Origin: Rehmannia glutinosa
Taxonomy: Eukaryota > Streptophyta > Magnoliopsida > Lamiales > Orobanchaceae
Assembly (NCBI GenBank): GCA_016081115.2
Contig: CM071924.1
Coordinates: 92,704,616-92,768,615, forward strand
Length of the DNA stretch: 64,000 bases
Reading direction: 5' to 3'
Part shown: one piece after another, positions 19,996 through 31,560 of the stretch
How positions within the stretch are numbered: the stretch's first letter is position 1
Layout: every line of letters starts with the position of its first letter
Notes under the pieces: model-generated
The model's input: only the letters and a program-made list of their open reading frames with translations
What the model was told of the DNA's origin: nothing
Database searches by the model: none
Program-made: the position numbers and the translations under genes

Positions 19996-20177
19996 GAGCA
20001 AAATTTGAGGAAAACCCAGAGGCCGTCAATTCGATCTCCGGGAGATTTATGTGAGGTTTTTGGAACGCCGTTGCACAGTTTTATTTGGGGGATTTTTCCT
20101 GAAACGATGTCGTTTTCGTGGTTGGTTGATCTGTTGATACTCCTTATTGACCAAATTCGACTGTTGTTTTTTTGGGA

Positions 20178-20817
20178 AAATTGCAAAATTGGTCCTGCAT
20201 TTATTAGAATGTTGTAATATTAGCCCTATAGCTTATGAAGTTGTAATTTTAGTCTTGTGTAATTTTGTTCTAGTAAAAATAATATTATTAATTCTGTAAT
20301 TTTTAGGGTTCGATAGTTTTGGTCTTGTACTTTTTATTTGTGATACTACTCTCTATCCTATTAGTCAAATCAATATATTTTAAAATTTGTATCGTTTTTG
20401 TATTTGCATAACTATAAAATAATGCATGTAGAACTCATATCTCAGATTTAATCTGCATTCATAACTCTAAAATTCTTCTCTTATTAAGCAATTCACAGTA
20501 TAAATGATAAATAAATTTAACTCATAAATTAAAAAAAACATATACTTTGATACCATTTTTTACTTGATATCAGGTATATTGAATATTTTGGCTACTAATG
20601 ATATTTTGGAAATAAATGAAACCTTGAAATAGCTCTCATGACCAAATTTGCACCAACGTAAAACTTATAGGATTAGAGTTGTACAAATCTAAAACTTAAA
20701 TGACCAAAATTGTAAAAGAAGCAAACCATACATGACTAAAATCAAAATATCAAAAGTTGTAGGACTAATATTGCAACAGCCTATAGATACATGACTAATT
20801 TTGTATCATTCTCATAA
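20178..20817. mobile_element. Palindromic MITE with long imperfect inverted arms
   Basis: The left arm reads TTGCAAAATTGGTCCTGCAT, GTTGTAATATTAGCCCTATA, then AAGTTGTAATTTTAGTC. The reverse complement of the right arm reads GATACAAAATTAGTCATGTA, CTGTTGCAATATTAGTCCTA, then TTTGATTTTAGTCATG. The arms keep the same order of blocks over about 150 bases. It is a different family from the copies near the WRKY gene. Exact ends and target duplication are not clear. Confidence 0.55.
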
Positions 20818-20830
20818 TTTATAATTGTGG

Positions 20831-22326
20831 GAATTTCCCAGGAAAAAGTAGATCTATTATTTAATATATAAAAAAGCTTCCCAAAAAGAAAGAAATAAAT
20901 AGTTTTTTTAAGAAAATTATGAAGAATCTTCTAGAAATTATTAAGATATTCATATGGAAGTTTTCTAAATTATCTTTAATAAAAATTTAATAGCATATAC
21001 TTAGAATATAGTATGAAAAAAACAATAGGATCACTCTCTATCATTGGATGTTTTAAATGTACATCGTACATAAAGAGACGATTAGTATAAAAAGGAACAA
21101 GTTATCATTTGTAACAAAGAACAAAGCTAAGACCATCTACAACACTCTGCACTATTTTGGTGCAGAATCTGCACTACTTTAGCGCAAAATTTACATTTCA
21201 TCTCCAACACTCTACACTACTTTCTGCACTGAAAAAGAATATTCCATAAGATTTTTTCTTTTATATTGATTTTTATTATTGTATATTTGATAAAAATATT
21301 ATATAAGGATTTTTATTTAATATAATATTTATTATTTTTTTATCTTCACAATTAATTAAATTAAAAAATATAATAGAATACAATATTAATTTTTAAGATA
21401 TAAACAAATTCAAATAAAGTAAAATTAATATAATATTTATTAAATGTTTTACTTTTAAAAGTAAACAAATTTAAAAAAATTATATTTAATGAAAATAATA
21501 TAACATTAATTTTAGTATTATTTTTTATTAGATTAACTGAAATATAATATTAATAATAATATTTAAAATTAAAATAAGCTATAATAACAAATTAAATAAA
21601 AAATCGAAAAAAAAAAAAAAAAAGTAAGCATAAAGATCGCGCCATTTTTGGCGTGGTATTGTAGCAAACGCCAAAATACGATTGAATACGGTAGATCTTT
21701 GGGCGCTCAAATTGGCGCTGGAAGCCAATTTGGCGCAGTGCTGGAGACGCCCTAAGAAAGAAAGAAAGTTATCCACATGTTAAACCACATAATTCTTGGT
21801 CTTGGTCTTTGTCCTTCACATCATGTTCATATTCCACTCTTGTTCAAGTCTTCATAATCCCTTTCCTTCTAATTATTCTCATGCCTTACACTCCCCTTTA
21901 ATTTCTACAAGTACTCCAATATCATATCTCATCCAATGATTACAATCCAATGATTACCGATCAAGATCCAAAAACTTTACGATAGAACAAACTATGTCTA
22001 ATTCTCTCTCAAGTCACCCTATGGACTCTAAATATTCAACACTTGTTAATTAACAATATTCCTATAAAAAGCAATGTTCCTTGGGCAAATAATTAAGCCT
22101 ATTTTTAATATTCATCATAAATTTGGTGTCCATGTGGGAGAATGGCAAAGTGATCCTCATATAATTCTCATATAACTCCTGGTATGCCTCATGGACGGTA
22201 GACGGTGATTATCATATGGTAACTAGCCACTTCCTAGTAAACCACTACAGCAACAACAATCACGACTTCTAAGCTTGATTCTAGTCTTGAATTTGGTTTT
22301 AAAAGTCATAATACTTGGATTCTAGT
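20831..22326 (+). other. Possible old copia LTR and gag remains
   Basis: The stretch begins TGTGGGAATTTCCCA, has a TATA-like GTATAAAAAGGAAC near 21090 and ends next to TTGGATTCTAGT. These traits are reminiscent of a copia LTR followed by gag sequence, and a copia RT fragment lies on the same strand from about 29660. No second LTR was found, so the call is weak. A Harbinger MITE interrupts it. Confidence 0.25.
21131..21752. mobile_element. PIF/Harbinger-type MITE, TAA duplication
   Basis: The 622-base element begins GACCATCTACAACACTCTGC; its right end in reverse complement begins GGGCGTCTCCAGCACTGCGC. TAA flanks both sides (21128-21130 and 21753-21755), the usual 3-base target of PIF/Harbinger elements. 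Repeated GCGCCAAATTGGC-like words mark the subterminal parts. The middle is very AT-rich and non-coding. Confidence 0.8.
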
Positions 22327-23412
22327 TGATGAGAATCCATGGACAAAAGACCCGAAGAATGCACTCAATGGTCGGTGGACGCGGCGAAAGGCAAGGAAGT
22401 TCAAGGATGCACTAAATGGGTTGATTCAAGTCATTCAGAACGAGATCGAGAGTGCATTACCGAAGGAGAAAGATGATTGGGTGGTCCAGTTGATTAGCGT
22501 CGCCAACGCCTGTAGTCCACCCTGCATCGAGCAACTAAAGGATGCCAAGAATACAAGCCACCTAGCTTCTTGAAGACCTCATAATCAAGTGCTCGATGGT
22601 GTTGTATTGATTTATCATAGTTAGTTGTAGTTTAGTTTTTATTTTGAGTCATGTTAGTGTTTTGGAGGCCAAATAAACCTTTAAGGCCGCATTTTGAGTT
22701 GTTATTTCGAGTCTAGGACGAACAGAGGATAAAAGACTAAGAAATTGAATGAGGCAAAAGTCGTGGAAAGCACGGCCTGACCGTGCTTAAGTTACACGGC
22801 CGTGTTCGGACCCTTCGTCGCGAACACAGCCTGGCCGTGCTTCTGGGCACGGCCATGTGGGAAGAGGAGCTCGTAGGTTCGTGGAAAGCACGGCCTAGCC
22901 GTGTTTGGGAACACGGCCGTGTTCGGAAAATCCTTCACGAACACGACCTGACCGTGCTTCCTGGCATGGCCGTATGGAGGCTGGGATCCGGGCGACGTGC
23001 GAAACATGGCCTGACCGTGTTTCTCTGGAACAGGCGTGCTTTTTACCGGATTTTCGAAATTTTCATGTTTTTGTTTCCTTTTCAGTTTTAAAGTTGTTTT
23101 ATTGGTAGGTTAGGGCTTGGACCCAATAAGGGTGAACACTTGTTATTTTTCATTCAACTATCAATACAATTAAACTTTACTCTCAAACTGAGTGTTTCTC
23201 CAAGTGCTTCAAGATTTACGTTTCTTGTTGCAATTATCGACTTATCAGGCAATAATCCATAATTGCTTGTGGCGTCTTCGCATACCGAGGTTCTTGCTTC
23301 GCTAAGCAACGGGTCGAGGTTTTCCACCAAATTAACCAAACTAGTGAAGATTCTGGGTTAACAACATATTGTTGTTGGGTTGTATGCACAGTCGTTGCTG
23401 CGGTTCACATCA
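22327..23412 (+). repeat. 5' LTR of the gypsy element
   Basis: 1086 bases, from TGATGAGAATCC to CACATCA. It is about 58 bases longer than the 3' LTR, mainly because it keeps an extra stretch of the hairpin array (22764-23045). Near its start the sequence still resembles the 3' end of the coding frame, as expected when coding sequence overlaps the LTR. A block at about 22350-22385 differs strongly from the other LTR. Confidence 0.9.
22764..23045. repeat. CACGGCC/GGCCGTG hairpin array in the 5' LTR
   Basis: Many near-palindromes of the type GCACGGCCTGACCGTGC and ACACGGCCGTGTT follow each other over about 280 bases. The stretch is far richer in G and C than its surroundings. Two larger units, each starting GTGGAAAGCACGGCC, can be seen. 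The RNA would form a row of stem-loops. Confidence 0.85.
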
Positions 23413-23687
23413 GTTGGCAATCAGAGCCATCTAGCAAGGTTAAGTCTATCCTTATTTTTTGATTTTTGTTATTTTCCAGAATTTCTCATAAACCCTAGTT
23501 CTTGAAGGGTACCAAAAAAAAGAATAGCACAAAAAAAAATCAGCGGGTAAAGAATCGTAAACCGTTTGCAAAAAAAATTCTGGGAAAGTCGGAAATTTAA
23601 ACCATAATCTTCAATTTCATCTTTTACGATCCGTTGATTGGATTGGTGATTTTCTTGGTGTGTTGAGACGTACTTGCGACTGTCTGA

Positions 23688-24200
23688 TTGATTTATAATC
23701 GTGACAAGAGTGACCCGGACGCCTATTTGGATTGGGAGAGGAAAATCGAGAATGTGTTCGACTGCCAAAATTATTCTAAATTAAAAAAGGTAAAATTGGC
23801 ATCAACTGAGTTCTTGGATTACGCAAGTGTGTGGTGGGATCAACTAATGGTCTCAAGGAGGAGAAACGGCGAGCGGCCAGTTTCTACATGAGAGGAGATG
23901 AGGAGTATGATGAGACGTCGTTTTGTTCCAAATCACTATTATAGGGGCGTCTATCAAAGGTCGCAGAGGTTGACTCAGGGTTCGAAGAGTGTGGAGGACT
24001 ACCACAAAGAGATGGAGATGCTTATGGCAAGGGCAAATATCGAGGAGGACCCGGAGGTGACTATGGCCAGGTTCATCGCAGGTTTGAACACGCCCATTGC
24101 GGATGCCGTCGACCTACATCACTATGTTGATCTCGAGGAGATGGTGCATATGGCGGTGAAAGTAGAGCAACAGCTCAAGAGGAGGGGTTTCAACCATTAA
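23688..24200 (+). pseudogene. Gypsy gag (capsid part), broken
   Basis: The frame includes DPDAYLDWERKIENVFDC, VKLASTEFLDYASVWWDQL, RRRFVPNHYY and SVEDYHKEMEMLMARAN, the usual Ty3/gypsy retrotransposon gag domain that builds the capsid. A TGA at 23889-23891 sits where a Trp codon is expected, and a TAA at 24198-24200 separates this part from the zinc knuckle. All three pieces are in one frame, so point mutations alone explain these breaks. Confidence 0.85.
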
Positions 24201-24266
24201 GCACCAAACTCTAACTCCAATACATGGAAGTCAAACACCAACAAAAATGAGGAGCAGAGTTCGAAG

Positions 24267-25433
24267 GTGGCGGATCAAAGGGGGAGGGCACCCGAGCTTA
24301 AACCCGCAGGTAAAATCGAACCCTCTTCTGCTCGCACAAGGGATATTAAATGTTTTAAATGTCATGGGTTTGGGCATATAACTAGTCAATGTCCAAATAA
24401 GAGGGTGTTGGTGTTGCGTGAGAATGGGGAAATGGAGTCGAAGAGTGAGGGAGAGCAGGATTATAGTGATATGCCGGAGTTGGAGGATATTCCGGAGATG
24501 ATAGAGGCAGCGAAGGGGGATGCGTTATCCTTGGTGTCTCGGAAGGTGCTAAGCATTCAACTTAAGTCAGATGAGGGAGTCCAGCGAGAAAATATATTTC
24601 ATACAAGGTGTTTTGTCAATGGAAAGGTGTGTAGTGTCATCATAGATGGGGGGAGTTGCACTAATGTAGCAAGTGCAAAGATGGTGGATAGGTTAGGAAT
24701 TCCAATGATAAAACACCCACAACCGTATAAGTTGCAGTGGTTGAGCGACTGTGGGGAGATGCGGATAAGTAGGCAGGCGAAGGTAGCATTTCAAATAGGG
24801 GGATATAAGGATGAGGTGTTGTGCGATGTAGTGCCGATGCAGGCGGGGCGCATCCTGTTGGGGAGGCCGTGGCAGTTTGATAGGAGGGTTCAACATGACA
24901 GCTACACTAACCAGTATACTGTTGTTTATAATCAGAGGCGTATTTTACTTCTTCCTCTAACTCCAAAAGAAATCTATGAGGATCAAGTGAAATCGAGAGA
25001 GAGAGAGGTAAAAGAAAAAGAGAGTTCGGCTAGTGAGCATAAAAATCAAAATAAAGCCGAGAAAAAGGAGAGCTTGAGAGAAAACAAGAGTGAGGGTCCG
25101 GCTAAGGGTAGAAGTGAGGTTCGAGATATAGCCGGGAAAAAGGAGAGCAATAATTTTGAGAGGGCCGGAAAACAAAAAGGGGGGTGGGACGGCCATGAGG
25201 TAAGAAACGAGGGAAAAATAAATTTGATGGCAAAAATGAGTGACCTAAGGAAAGCCACCACGAGTGGTTGTTCGATGATACTCCTGGTTTACAAGGGCAC
25301 TTATTTATCTACTGACAGTTTTAACCCCGATTTGCCTAGTTTTGTCTTGTCTTTGTTGCAGGAGTTCAAGGATGTATTTCCAGACGAGATGCTGGATGGA
25401 TTACCACCTATTCGAGGATTGAGCATCGATTGA
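24267..25433 (+). pseudogene. Gypsy zinc knuckle and protease region
   Basis: A CCHC knuckle (CFKCHGFGHITSQC) lies near residue 29. The aspartic protease active site reads VIIDGGSCTNVAS near residue 125, followed by the ILLGRPW flap-side motif. A Lys/Glu-rich linker covers about residues 235-320. The frame then enters the start of RT (EFKDVFPDEM..LPPIRG) and is lost through small deletions at about 25420-25430. Confidence 0.85.
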
Positions 25434-26793
25434 TTTCATTAAAGTGCATCATTGCTTAACCGCTTAACCGGCATACGTAACTAATTTGGAGGAGACAAAA
25501 GAGTTGCGGCGAGCAGGTTGATGAGTTGCTAAGTAAGAAACTCATCTGGTAAAGCATGAGTCCTTGTGCGGTTCCGGTGTTACTAGTTCGGAAGAAGGAT
25601 GGGTCTTGGAGGATGTGTGTGGATTGTCGGGCTATTAATAACATCACTATCAAGTATCGGCACCCCATACCTCGCTTGGATGATATGTTAGATGAACTCC
25701 ATAGTTCTAGCATCTTCTCCAAGATCGATTTGAGGAGCGGGTACCACCAGATTCGGATGCGGGAAGGGGATAAGTGGAAAACGGCTTTTAAGACGGAGCA
25801 TGGTTTGTATGAGTGGTTAGTCATGCCATTTGGGCTAACCAATGCGCCTAGCACGTCCATGAGACTTATGAACCATGTTTTGAGAGCTTTCATTGGTAAG
25901 TTTGTCGTGGTTCACTTTGATGATATTCTCATTTATAGTAAATCATTGTACGAACACTTGGATCACTTGAGGGCCATCTTGAAGGTGTTGAAGAAGGAAA
26001 AGTTGTATGCAAACATCAAGAAGTGCACCTTTTGTTCGGAGCAGTTGACATTCTTGGGGTTTGTAGTGAGCTCGATGGGAATTACAATGGATGAGGAGAA
26101 GATTAAAGCTATCCAGACTGGCCTAAACCCACATCGGCCGATCAAGTGCGTAGCTTTCATGGCCTTGTGAGCTTTTATCGAGGTTTGTGCGGAATTTCAA
26201 GATTATCGCAAAGACCATTGTGAAACTATTAAAAAGAGTGTTGCGTTTCAGTGGGGCGAGGCCCAAGACAAGGCATTTGAGTTGTTGAAGGAAAGACTAA
26301 CACATGCACCTTTGCTCGCATTGCCGGATTTTACCAAAGTCTTTGAGACCGAGTGTGACGTGTTAGGGGTTGGGATCGGCGCCGTGCTAATGCAAGAGGG
26401 GCAGCCAATCGCGTTCTTCAGCGAAAAACTGAGTGGGGCGGCCTTGAACTACCCGACGTCACGACAAGGAGTTGTATGCTTTGTCCGGGGCCTTAAAAAC
26501 GTGGCAAAGACTATTTTTGGCCAAAGGAGTTCATAATCCACACCGATCACGAGTCCCTAAAGTATCTATCTCGAGGGGCAACAAAAGTTGAACAATCGAC
26601 ATGCACGGTGGCTCGAATTCATCGAGACATTTACATACATCATCCAGTACAAGCAAGGTAAAACTAATGTTGTAGCAGACACACTGTCTCGGAGGTACAC
26701 TCTTCTCTCTACTTTAGATGCTAAAATCCTTGGGTTTGAACATATTAAAGAGTTGTACTTGCATGATCTTGATTTTTCTGAGCCATTTGGTGC
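25434..26793 (+). pseudogene. Gypsy reverse transcriptase and RNase H, broken
   Basis: The main RT frame is 25556-26170 and shows PVLLVRKKDGSWRMCVDCRA, KIDLRSGYHQIRM, MPFGLTNAP and the active site VVHFDDILIY. The usual first Tyr of the YxDD box is His here, as one base change (TAC to CAC) would give. RNase H pieces follow at 26282-26536 (ALPDFTKVFETECD) and 26588 onward (ARWLEFIETF, ADTLSRR). Frameshifts lie at about 25430-25555, 26165-26280, 26450-26590 and near 26800. Confidence 0.85.
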
Positions 26794-28143
26794 GTGCGAA
26801 AGGGGGCCGAGGGTAAGTTTTATAGGCATGATGGTTTTCTATTTCGGGAGGATAAATTGTGCATTCCTGAATGTTCCTTGAGAGACTTTCTAGTGAGAGA
26901 ATCGCATGGTGGGGGTCTTATGGGACATTTTGGAGTAGCTAAAACTTTAGCCGTCTTGCAAGAGTATTTTTATTGGCCACATATGAAGCGAGATGTTGAG
27001 CGCATTTGTAGTAGGTGCATTACTTGTAGGCAAGCTAAATCCCGGGTTCAAAACCAGGGACTTTACACGCCCTTGCCCATTCCGACGACACCGTGGGTTG
27101 ATATTTCTATGGACTTTGTTTTAGGACTTCCAAGAACTAAACATGGGTCTGATTCTATATTTGTTGTCGTAGATCGTTTTTCAAAGATGACATATTTCAT
27201 TCCATGTCATAAAACTGATAATGCATATTTGATTGCCAATTTATTCTTTAAAGAAGTTGTGAGGTTGCATGGTATGCCTAGAACCATAGTGTCGGATAGA
27301 GACTATAAGTTCTTAAGTTACTTTTGGAAGACCTTGTGGGGGAAGTTGGGAACTAACGGTCAGACTGAAGTAGTAAATAGAACATTGTCTATGCTGTTAA
27401 GGGCTATCATTAAAAAGAATATTAAAACTTGGGAAGATTGTTTACCGCAAGTTGAGTTTGCTTATAATCGTGTTGTGCATTCTGCATCAAAGTTTTCACC
27501 ATTTGAACTTGTTTATGGTTTTAATCCACTAACCCCATTGAATTTATCACCTTTACCTATTTCTGAGCATGTTAACTTAGATGGGCATAAGAAAGCTGAT
27601 TTTGTGAAATAGTTACATGAGAAAGCGAGACTCAACATCGAACGGCGGACAGAGCAATACACGGCGCAAGCTAACAAACATCGCAAGAAGATGGTGTTCG
27701 AACCGGGCGACTGGGTTTGGGTACACATGTGGCCCGAACGATTTCCAGCAGGTCAAAAATTCAAGTTGCAGCCGCGGGGTGATGGTCCATTCCAAGTGCT
27801 CGAGCGGATCAATGACAATGCTTACAAAATCGATTTACCTGGCGACTATGAGGTCAGTGCTTCTTTCAATATTGCGGATCTTAGTCCATTTGATGTCAAT
27901 TCGGATTTGAGAATAAATCCTTCTCAAGAGGAGGGGAATGATGAGAATCCATGGACAAAAGACCCAGTAACAGTACCAATTGGTCCGGCGACGAGGGCGA
28001 GGGCAAGGAAGTTCAAGGATGCACTAAATGGGCTGATTCAAGTCATTCAGAACGAGGTCGAGAGTGCATTACCGAATGAGGAAGATGATCGGGTGGTCCA
28101 GTTGATTAGCGTCGTCAACGGTCCAGAGTCCATCCCAGACTGA
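26794..28143 (+). pseudogene. Gypsy integrase with GPY/F tail reaching into the LTR
   Basis: The zinc-binding part (HFGVAKT ... CSRCITCRQAKS) precedes a core with the catalytic Asp in WVDISMDFVLG, the second Asp in IVSDRDYKF and Glu in GQTEVVNRT. Between KLGT and NGQTE about a dozen conserved residues are missing without loss of frame. A TAG at 27610-27612 splits the frame. The C-terminal part has the GPY/F motif (PRGDGPFQVLERINDNAYK) and ends at 28143, 205 bases inside the 3' LTR. I see no classical chromodomain. Confidence 0.85.
27925..27938 (+). promoter_or_regulatory. Polypurine tract of the gypsy element
   Basis: AAGAGGAGGGGAA ends directly at the first base of the 3' LTR, as needed to prime plus-strand DNA. 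Confidence 0.75.
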
Positions 28144-28966
28144 GCAACTAAAGGATGCCAAGAATACAAGCCACCTAGCTTCTTGAAGACCTCATAATCA
28201 AGTGCTCGATGGTGTTGTATTCATTTATCATAGTTAGTTGTAGTTTAGTTTTTATTTTGAGTTATGTTAGTATTTTGGAGGCCAAATAAACCTTTAAAGC
28301 CGCGTTTTGAGTTGTTATTTCGAGTCTAGGACGAGGATAAAAGACTGAAGAAATCGAAGGAGACAAAAGTCGTGGAAAGCACGGCCTGGCCGTGCTTAAG
28401 TTACACGGCCGTGTTCAGACCCTTCGTCGCGCACACGGCCTGACCGTGCTTTTGGGCACGGCCGTGTGGGAAGAGGAGCTCGTAGGTTCGTGGAAAGCAC
28501 GACCTAGCCGTGCTTCCTAGCACGGCTGTGTGGGGGCTGGGATCCGGGAGACGTGCGAAACACGGCTTGTGTTTCTCTGGCACGGGCGTGCTTTTTACCG
28601 GATTTTCGAAATTTTCATGTTTTTGTTTCCTTTTCAGTTTTAAAGTTGTTTTCTTGGTAGGTTTGGGCTTGGACCCTTTATAAGGGTGAACACTTGTTAT
28701 TTTTGATTTAGTTATCAATACAATTAAACTTTACTCTCAAATTGAGTGTTTCTCCAAATGTCTCAAGATTTACGTTTCTTGTTGCAATTATCGACTTATC
28801 AGGCAATAATCCATAATTGTTTGTGGTGTCTTCGCATACCGAGGTTCTTGCTTCGCTAAGCAACGGGTCGAGGTTTTCCACCAAATTAACCAAACTAGTG
28901 AAGATTCTGGATTAACAACATATTGTTGTTGGGTCGTATCCACAGTCGTTGCTGCAGTTCACATCA
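27939..28966 (+). repeat. 3' LTR of the gypsy element
   Basis: 1028 bases with the same ends as the 5' LTR. Its hairpin array (about 28368-28600) is shorter by part of one unit. The integrase-tail frame overlaps its first 205 bases. Confidence 0.9.
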
Positions 28967-28971
28967 CTAGT

Positions 28972-29658
28972 TCTTTACACAGCTAGCAACAACAATTGGA
29001 GATCAAATTTTATTTATACAATAATAAAATAAAACATATTATATATCAATACAATATCAATGCACACCATTAAACATCCCTAAATACATAATTAAATCCT
29101 AATTTTTTTTATTTGCGGGAGCCCTCGATCACTATTTTTTAGATAATCCTAATCTTTTTTATTTTGTTTTCGATAATGTGGGAATGATGAGTCATTACCC
29201 TTCATATACGTATATATCGGGTAACATACTATTATAATATATTTAAACTTTTAGAAGTTCTCTTGTATATCACGATAATTATCTATAAATAACTTTATAC
29301 TAAATTTTTGTACAATTGTTTCTCAATGTATACTAGCAAACAATTTATGAGAATGCTTCGAATTTTGTGTCTCATCTACAAAGAAAAAAAAACAGTCTAG
29401 ACCAATAAAATAATTTCACCTAAAATCACTTCAATCTCAATATCTGATCAATAACCTATTTAAGAGAAACAAGAATTGATTAACACTAATGAGGGGTTAA
29501 ACAATATTTCAATGAATATCACATTAATTTATAATTACCAAATTAAAATATAAGAAGAGGTAAGAATTTAGCGCAAATTTACATTTAGAAAAATATATAT
29601 GAAAACATTTGGGGGTGCCAGGGCCCCCCTCACCTCTAAGGTGAGTTCGACACCGCTC
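28972..29658. other. AT-rich remnant, perhaps the end of a hAT element
   Basis: No gene. The last 60 bases (GGGGGTGCCAGGGCCCCCCT, then CGACACCGCTCAC) look like the right end of a hAT element of the CAGTGGCGGAGCC kind, but I cannot find a matching left end. Confidence 0.3.
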
Positions 29659-29816
29659 ACAAGTTGTATTCATGAATAAAATCAAGCCGACAAATGTAAA
29701 GCAATGTTGGCTGCAAGAGGGAGGTTTCCAACATCTTGGAACTCACAAGTGGGTATTTAGGATTAAAACCAAGCCGATGTAAAGCAAGGTTGGTTGCAAG
29801 TAGGGATGGCAACGGA
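29658..29816 (+). repeat. Tandem duplication inside the copia RT fragment
   Basis: The sequence from CACAAGT through AAGCCGA..TGTAAAGCAA to TTGCAAGAGG and TTTCCAACA occurs first at about 29658-29733. It occurs again from about 29741, where the second copy is cut by the hAT at 29801 and resumes at 30473. The copies differ at several bases. Confidence 0.65.
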
Positions 29817-30472
29817 GGGGGTCTGAGATGGATTTGGGTGAACCCGAGACACCCTCCCCCCGCCAAGGAAAATCTGGACCTTGGACCAGCCCCGGCCCAC
29901 CACAAAATCCGCCCGCCCTGCTTTGGACCTGTAACCCGACGGGTCTTACTCGCCGGACCCGCCCAGAAAAATTAAACCAGTAACAACCTGTGTCATGATG
30001 TTGCTGCTGTGTTTTTACCTTTCAAATTTATCATTAGCAAAATGATATTAAAAAAGGGTTTTGAACAACTACTAAATAAAATGACACTAATAAATTGCAC
30101 AACTAAAAAATCACTTTTTGTTAAAGAGAAGAGTTGTATGATGTATGTTGATTGTTGACTGTTGAATCAGTGAGTCACGCCATAGAAATTGTAAGAAAAA
30201 ACTAAAAATCCTAGTTGAGTATCATGTTGTAAAATTTAATGTGAAAATTAAAATAATTAGTAATAACTATTTTTTAATAAAAAATATATTAATATATATG
30301 GGACGGGTTCGGGGCAGGTTCGACTAAACCCGTTACCCGCCCAAACCCAACAGGTTTTGGTCAAACAGGTCCATAACCCGGCCCGGGACCCATTTGACCG
30401 GGTTTAGAATTGCCCCTAACGGGGCGAGTTCAATGTGGGGGCGGGTATCGACCCGCCCCAGTGCCATCCCTA
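29801..30472. mobile_element. hAT-type element, ends TAGGGATGGCA, 8-bp duplication
   Basis: The ends are TAGGGATGGCA and TGCCATCCCTA. GTTGCAAG flanks both sides (29793-29800 and 30473-30480). Subterminal stretches are rich in ACCCGCC and GGGCGGG words (29820-29960 and 30300-30460). The 672-base element has no transposase. Its end sequence is related to that of the 5.4-kb element at 2555-7929. Confidence 0.88.
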
Positions 30473-30518
30473 GTTGCAAGAGGTTTCCAACAAACCTTAG
30501 CATCGATTACCATGAAGA

Positions 30519-31337
30519 CAGTGACGAAGCCAGAAATTTCATGTAGGGGCCAAACAAACATTTATATAAAAATAAAATACAATACATCAACTCTAAAATA
30601 ATACCAGTTTTGATAAAGTTAATGTATTAATTTAATTACATATTAATATTAAAAAATAGATAAACAAAAATTCAACTACATCATATATCATAACATTTAT
30701 CTTCTGCTTTTCATATTTTGAAATCGTTGCATAATAGCTTCATTGCTAATATTTCAACTACATTTTTTTCAATGTGTGTTACAAAATAATCATTCAATAG
30801 CCCATCAACAATGTTCAATTCTTTAAGGCTCTGTTGGATTGATGGATTTGGAGCTAAAGATTTCAAATTCACCATTGAGGTTATTTGGATAAAGTCATTA
30901 TATAATGAATTTCAAATCTTTAGAAGCTATTTTTGGAGTCAGTTTGGAATATTTCAAATTCATCTTAGATGGAACAATTTTATATCTTTCCCTCAAATCC
31001 TCTCATCCAAATGCAATCTTATGGAAATTTGATAATAACCCCTAAATCATTCCAAAAGAGACAAATATAGATACAAGAGAATAATGTCAAAATTCAGGCC
31101 CAAGTTTATGGTGGATCAAAAGAAAATGTTATAAAATTTTGAGAAAGGAGGAGAAATAATAGACTCAAAGAATTTTCAAGATTCACAAATGGAAAGGGAA
31201 AAATACCAAAAAATTCCTATTTTATGTATTTTTTAAATTTATAAATCAATATTACTAAAATACCCCTATATCTTTTTTTCAAAATTTGGGGGGAAGGGGG
31301 CTAGTTCCCCCTTGGCTCTAGTGTGGCTTCATCACTA
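30519..31337. mobile_element. hAT-type element, ends CAGTGACGAAGCCA, 8-bp duplication
   Basis: The left end is CAGTGACGAAGCCAGA; the right end in reverse complement is TAGTGATGAAGCCACA. CATGAAGA flanks both sides (30511-30518 and 31338-31345). The 819-base body is AT-rich, with no transposase. It inserted in the same copia RT fragment as its neighbour. Confidence 0.88.
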
Positions 31338-31560
31338 CATGAAGATACAACAAATTTATGTGAACAACACATTTCTAAATGGAGATCATCAAAATATTTA
31401 CATGACACAACCTGAAGATTATGTTGATTCCTCAAAACTGTTAGGCAGCCCCACAAAAAATAAATGGGAGTTGCCAAACTTTCTTGACAAAGTTGTTGTT
31501 TGGTAGCCATCCAATATTGAAAAAAAACTAATCATATGTTGAAAGCTTCTGCCATTTTTT

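Larger units (their letters stand above)
22327..28966 (+). mobile_element. Ty3/gypsy LTR retrotransposon, structurally complete, frames broken
   Basis: The element has two LTRs (22327-23412 and 27939-28966), both starting TGATGAGAATCCATGG and ending TTCACATCA, and a 5-base target duplication CTAGT (22322-22326 and 28967-28971). A primer site (TGGCAATCAGAGCC, a variant of the tRNA-Met type) starts at 23415. A polypurine tract (AAGAGGAGGGGAA) sits just before the 3' LTR. Inside are gag, zinc knuckle, protease, RT, RNase H and integrase in gypsy order. At least two in-frame stops in gag, one in integrase, several frameshifts and an integrase deletion make it non-autonomous. The last coding frame runs into the 3' LTR, a trait I recall for CRM-type chromoviruses; the clade is not certain. 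Confidence 0.93.

Noticed and set aside
22310..22326. Copia protease site (TTGGATTCTAGT like WILDSG) left of the gypsy element
   Set aside because: After removing the gypsy insert, the sequence on the right does not continue a protease frame.
24693..25261. Minus-strand frames of 67-79 codons inside gypsy gag/protease
   Set aside because: They are shadows of the well-supported plus-strand protease and linker.
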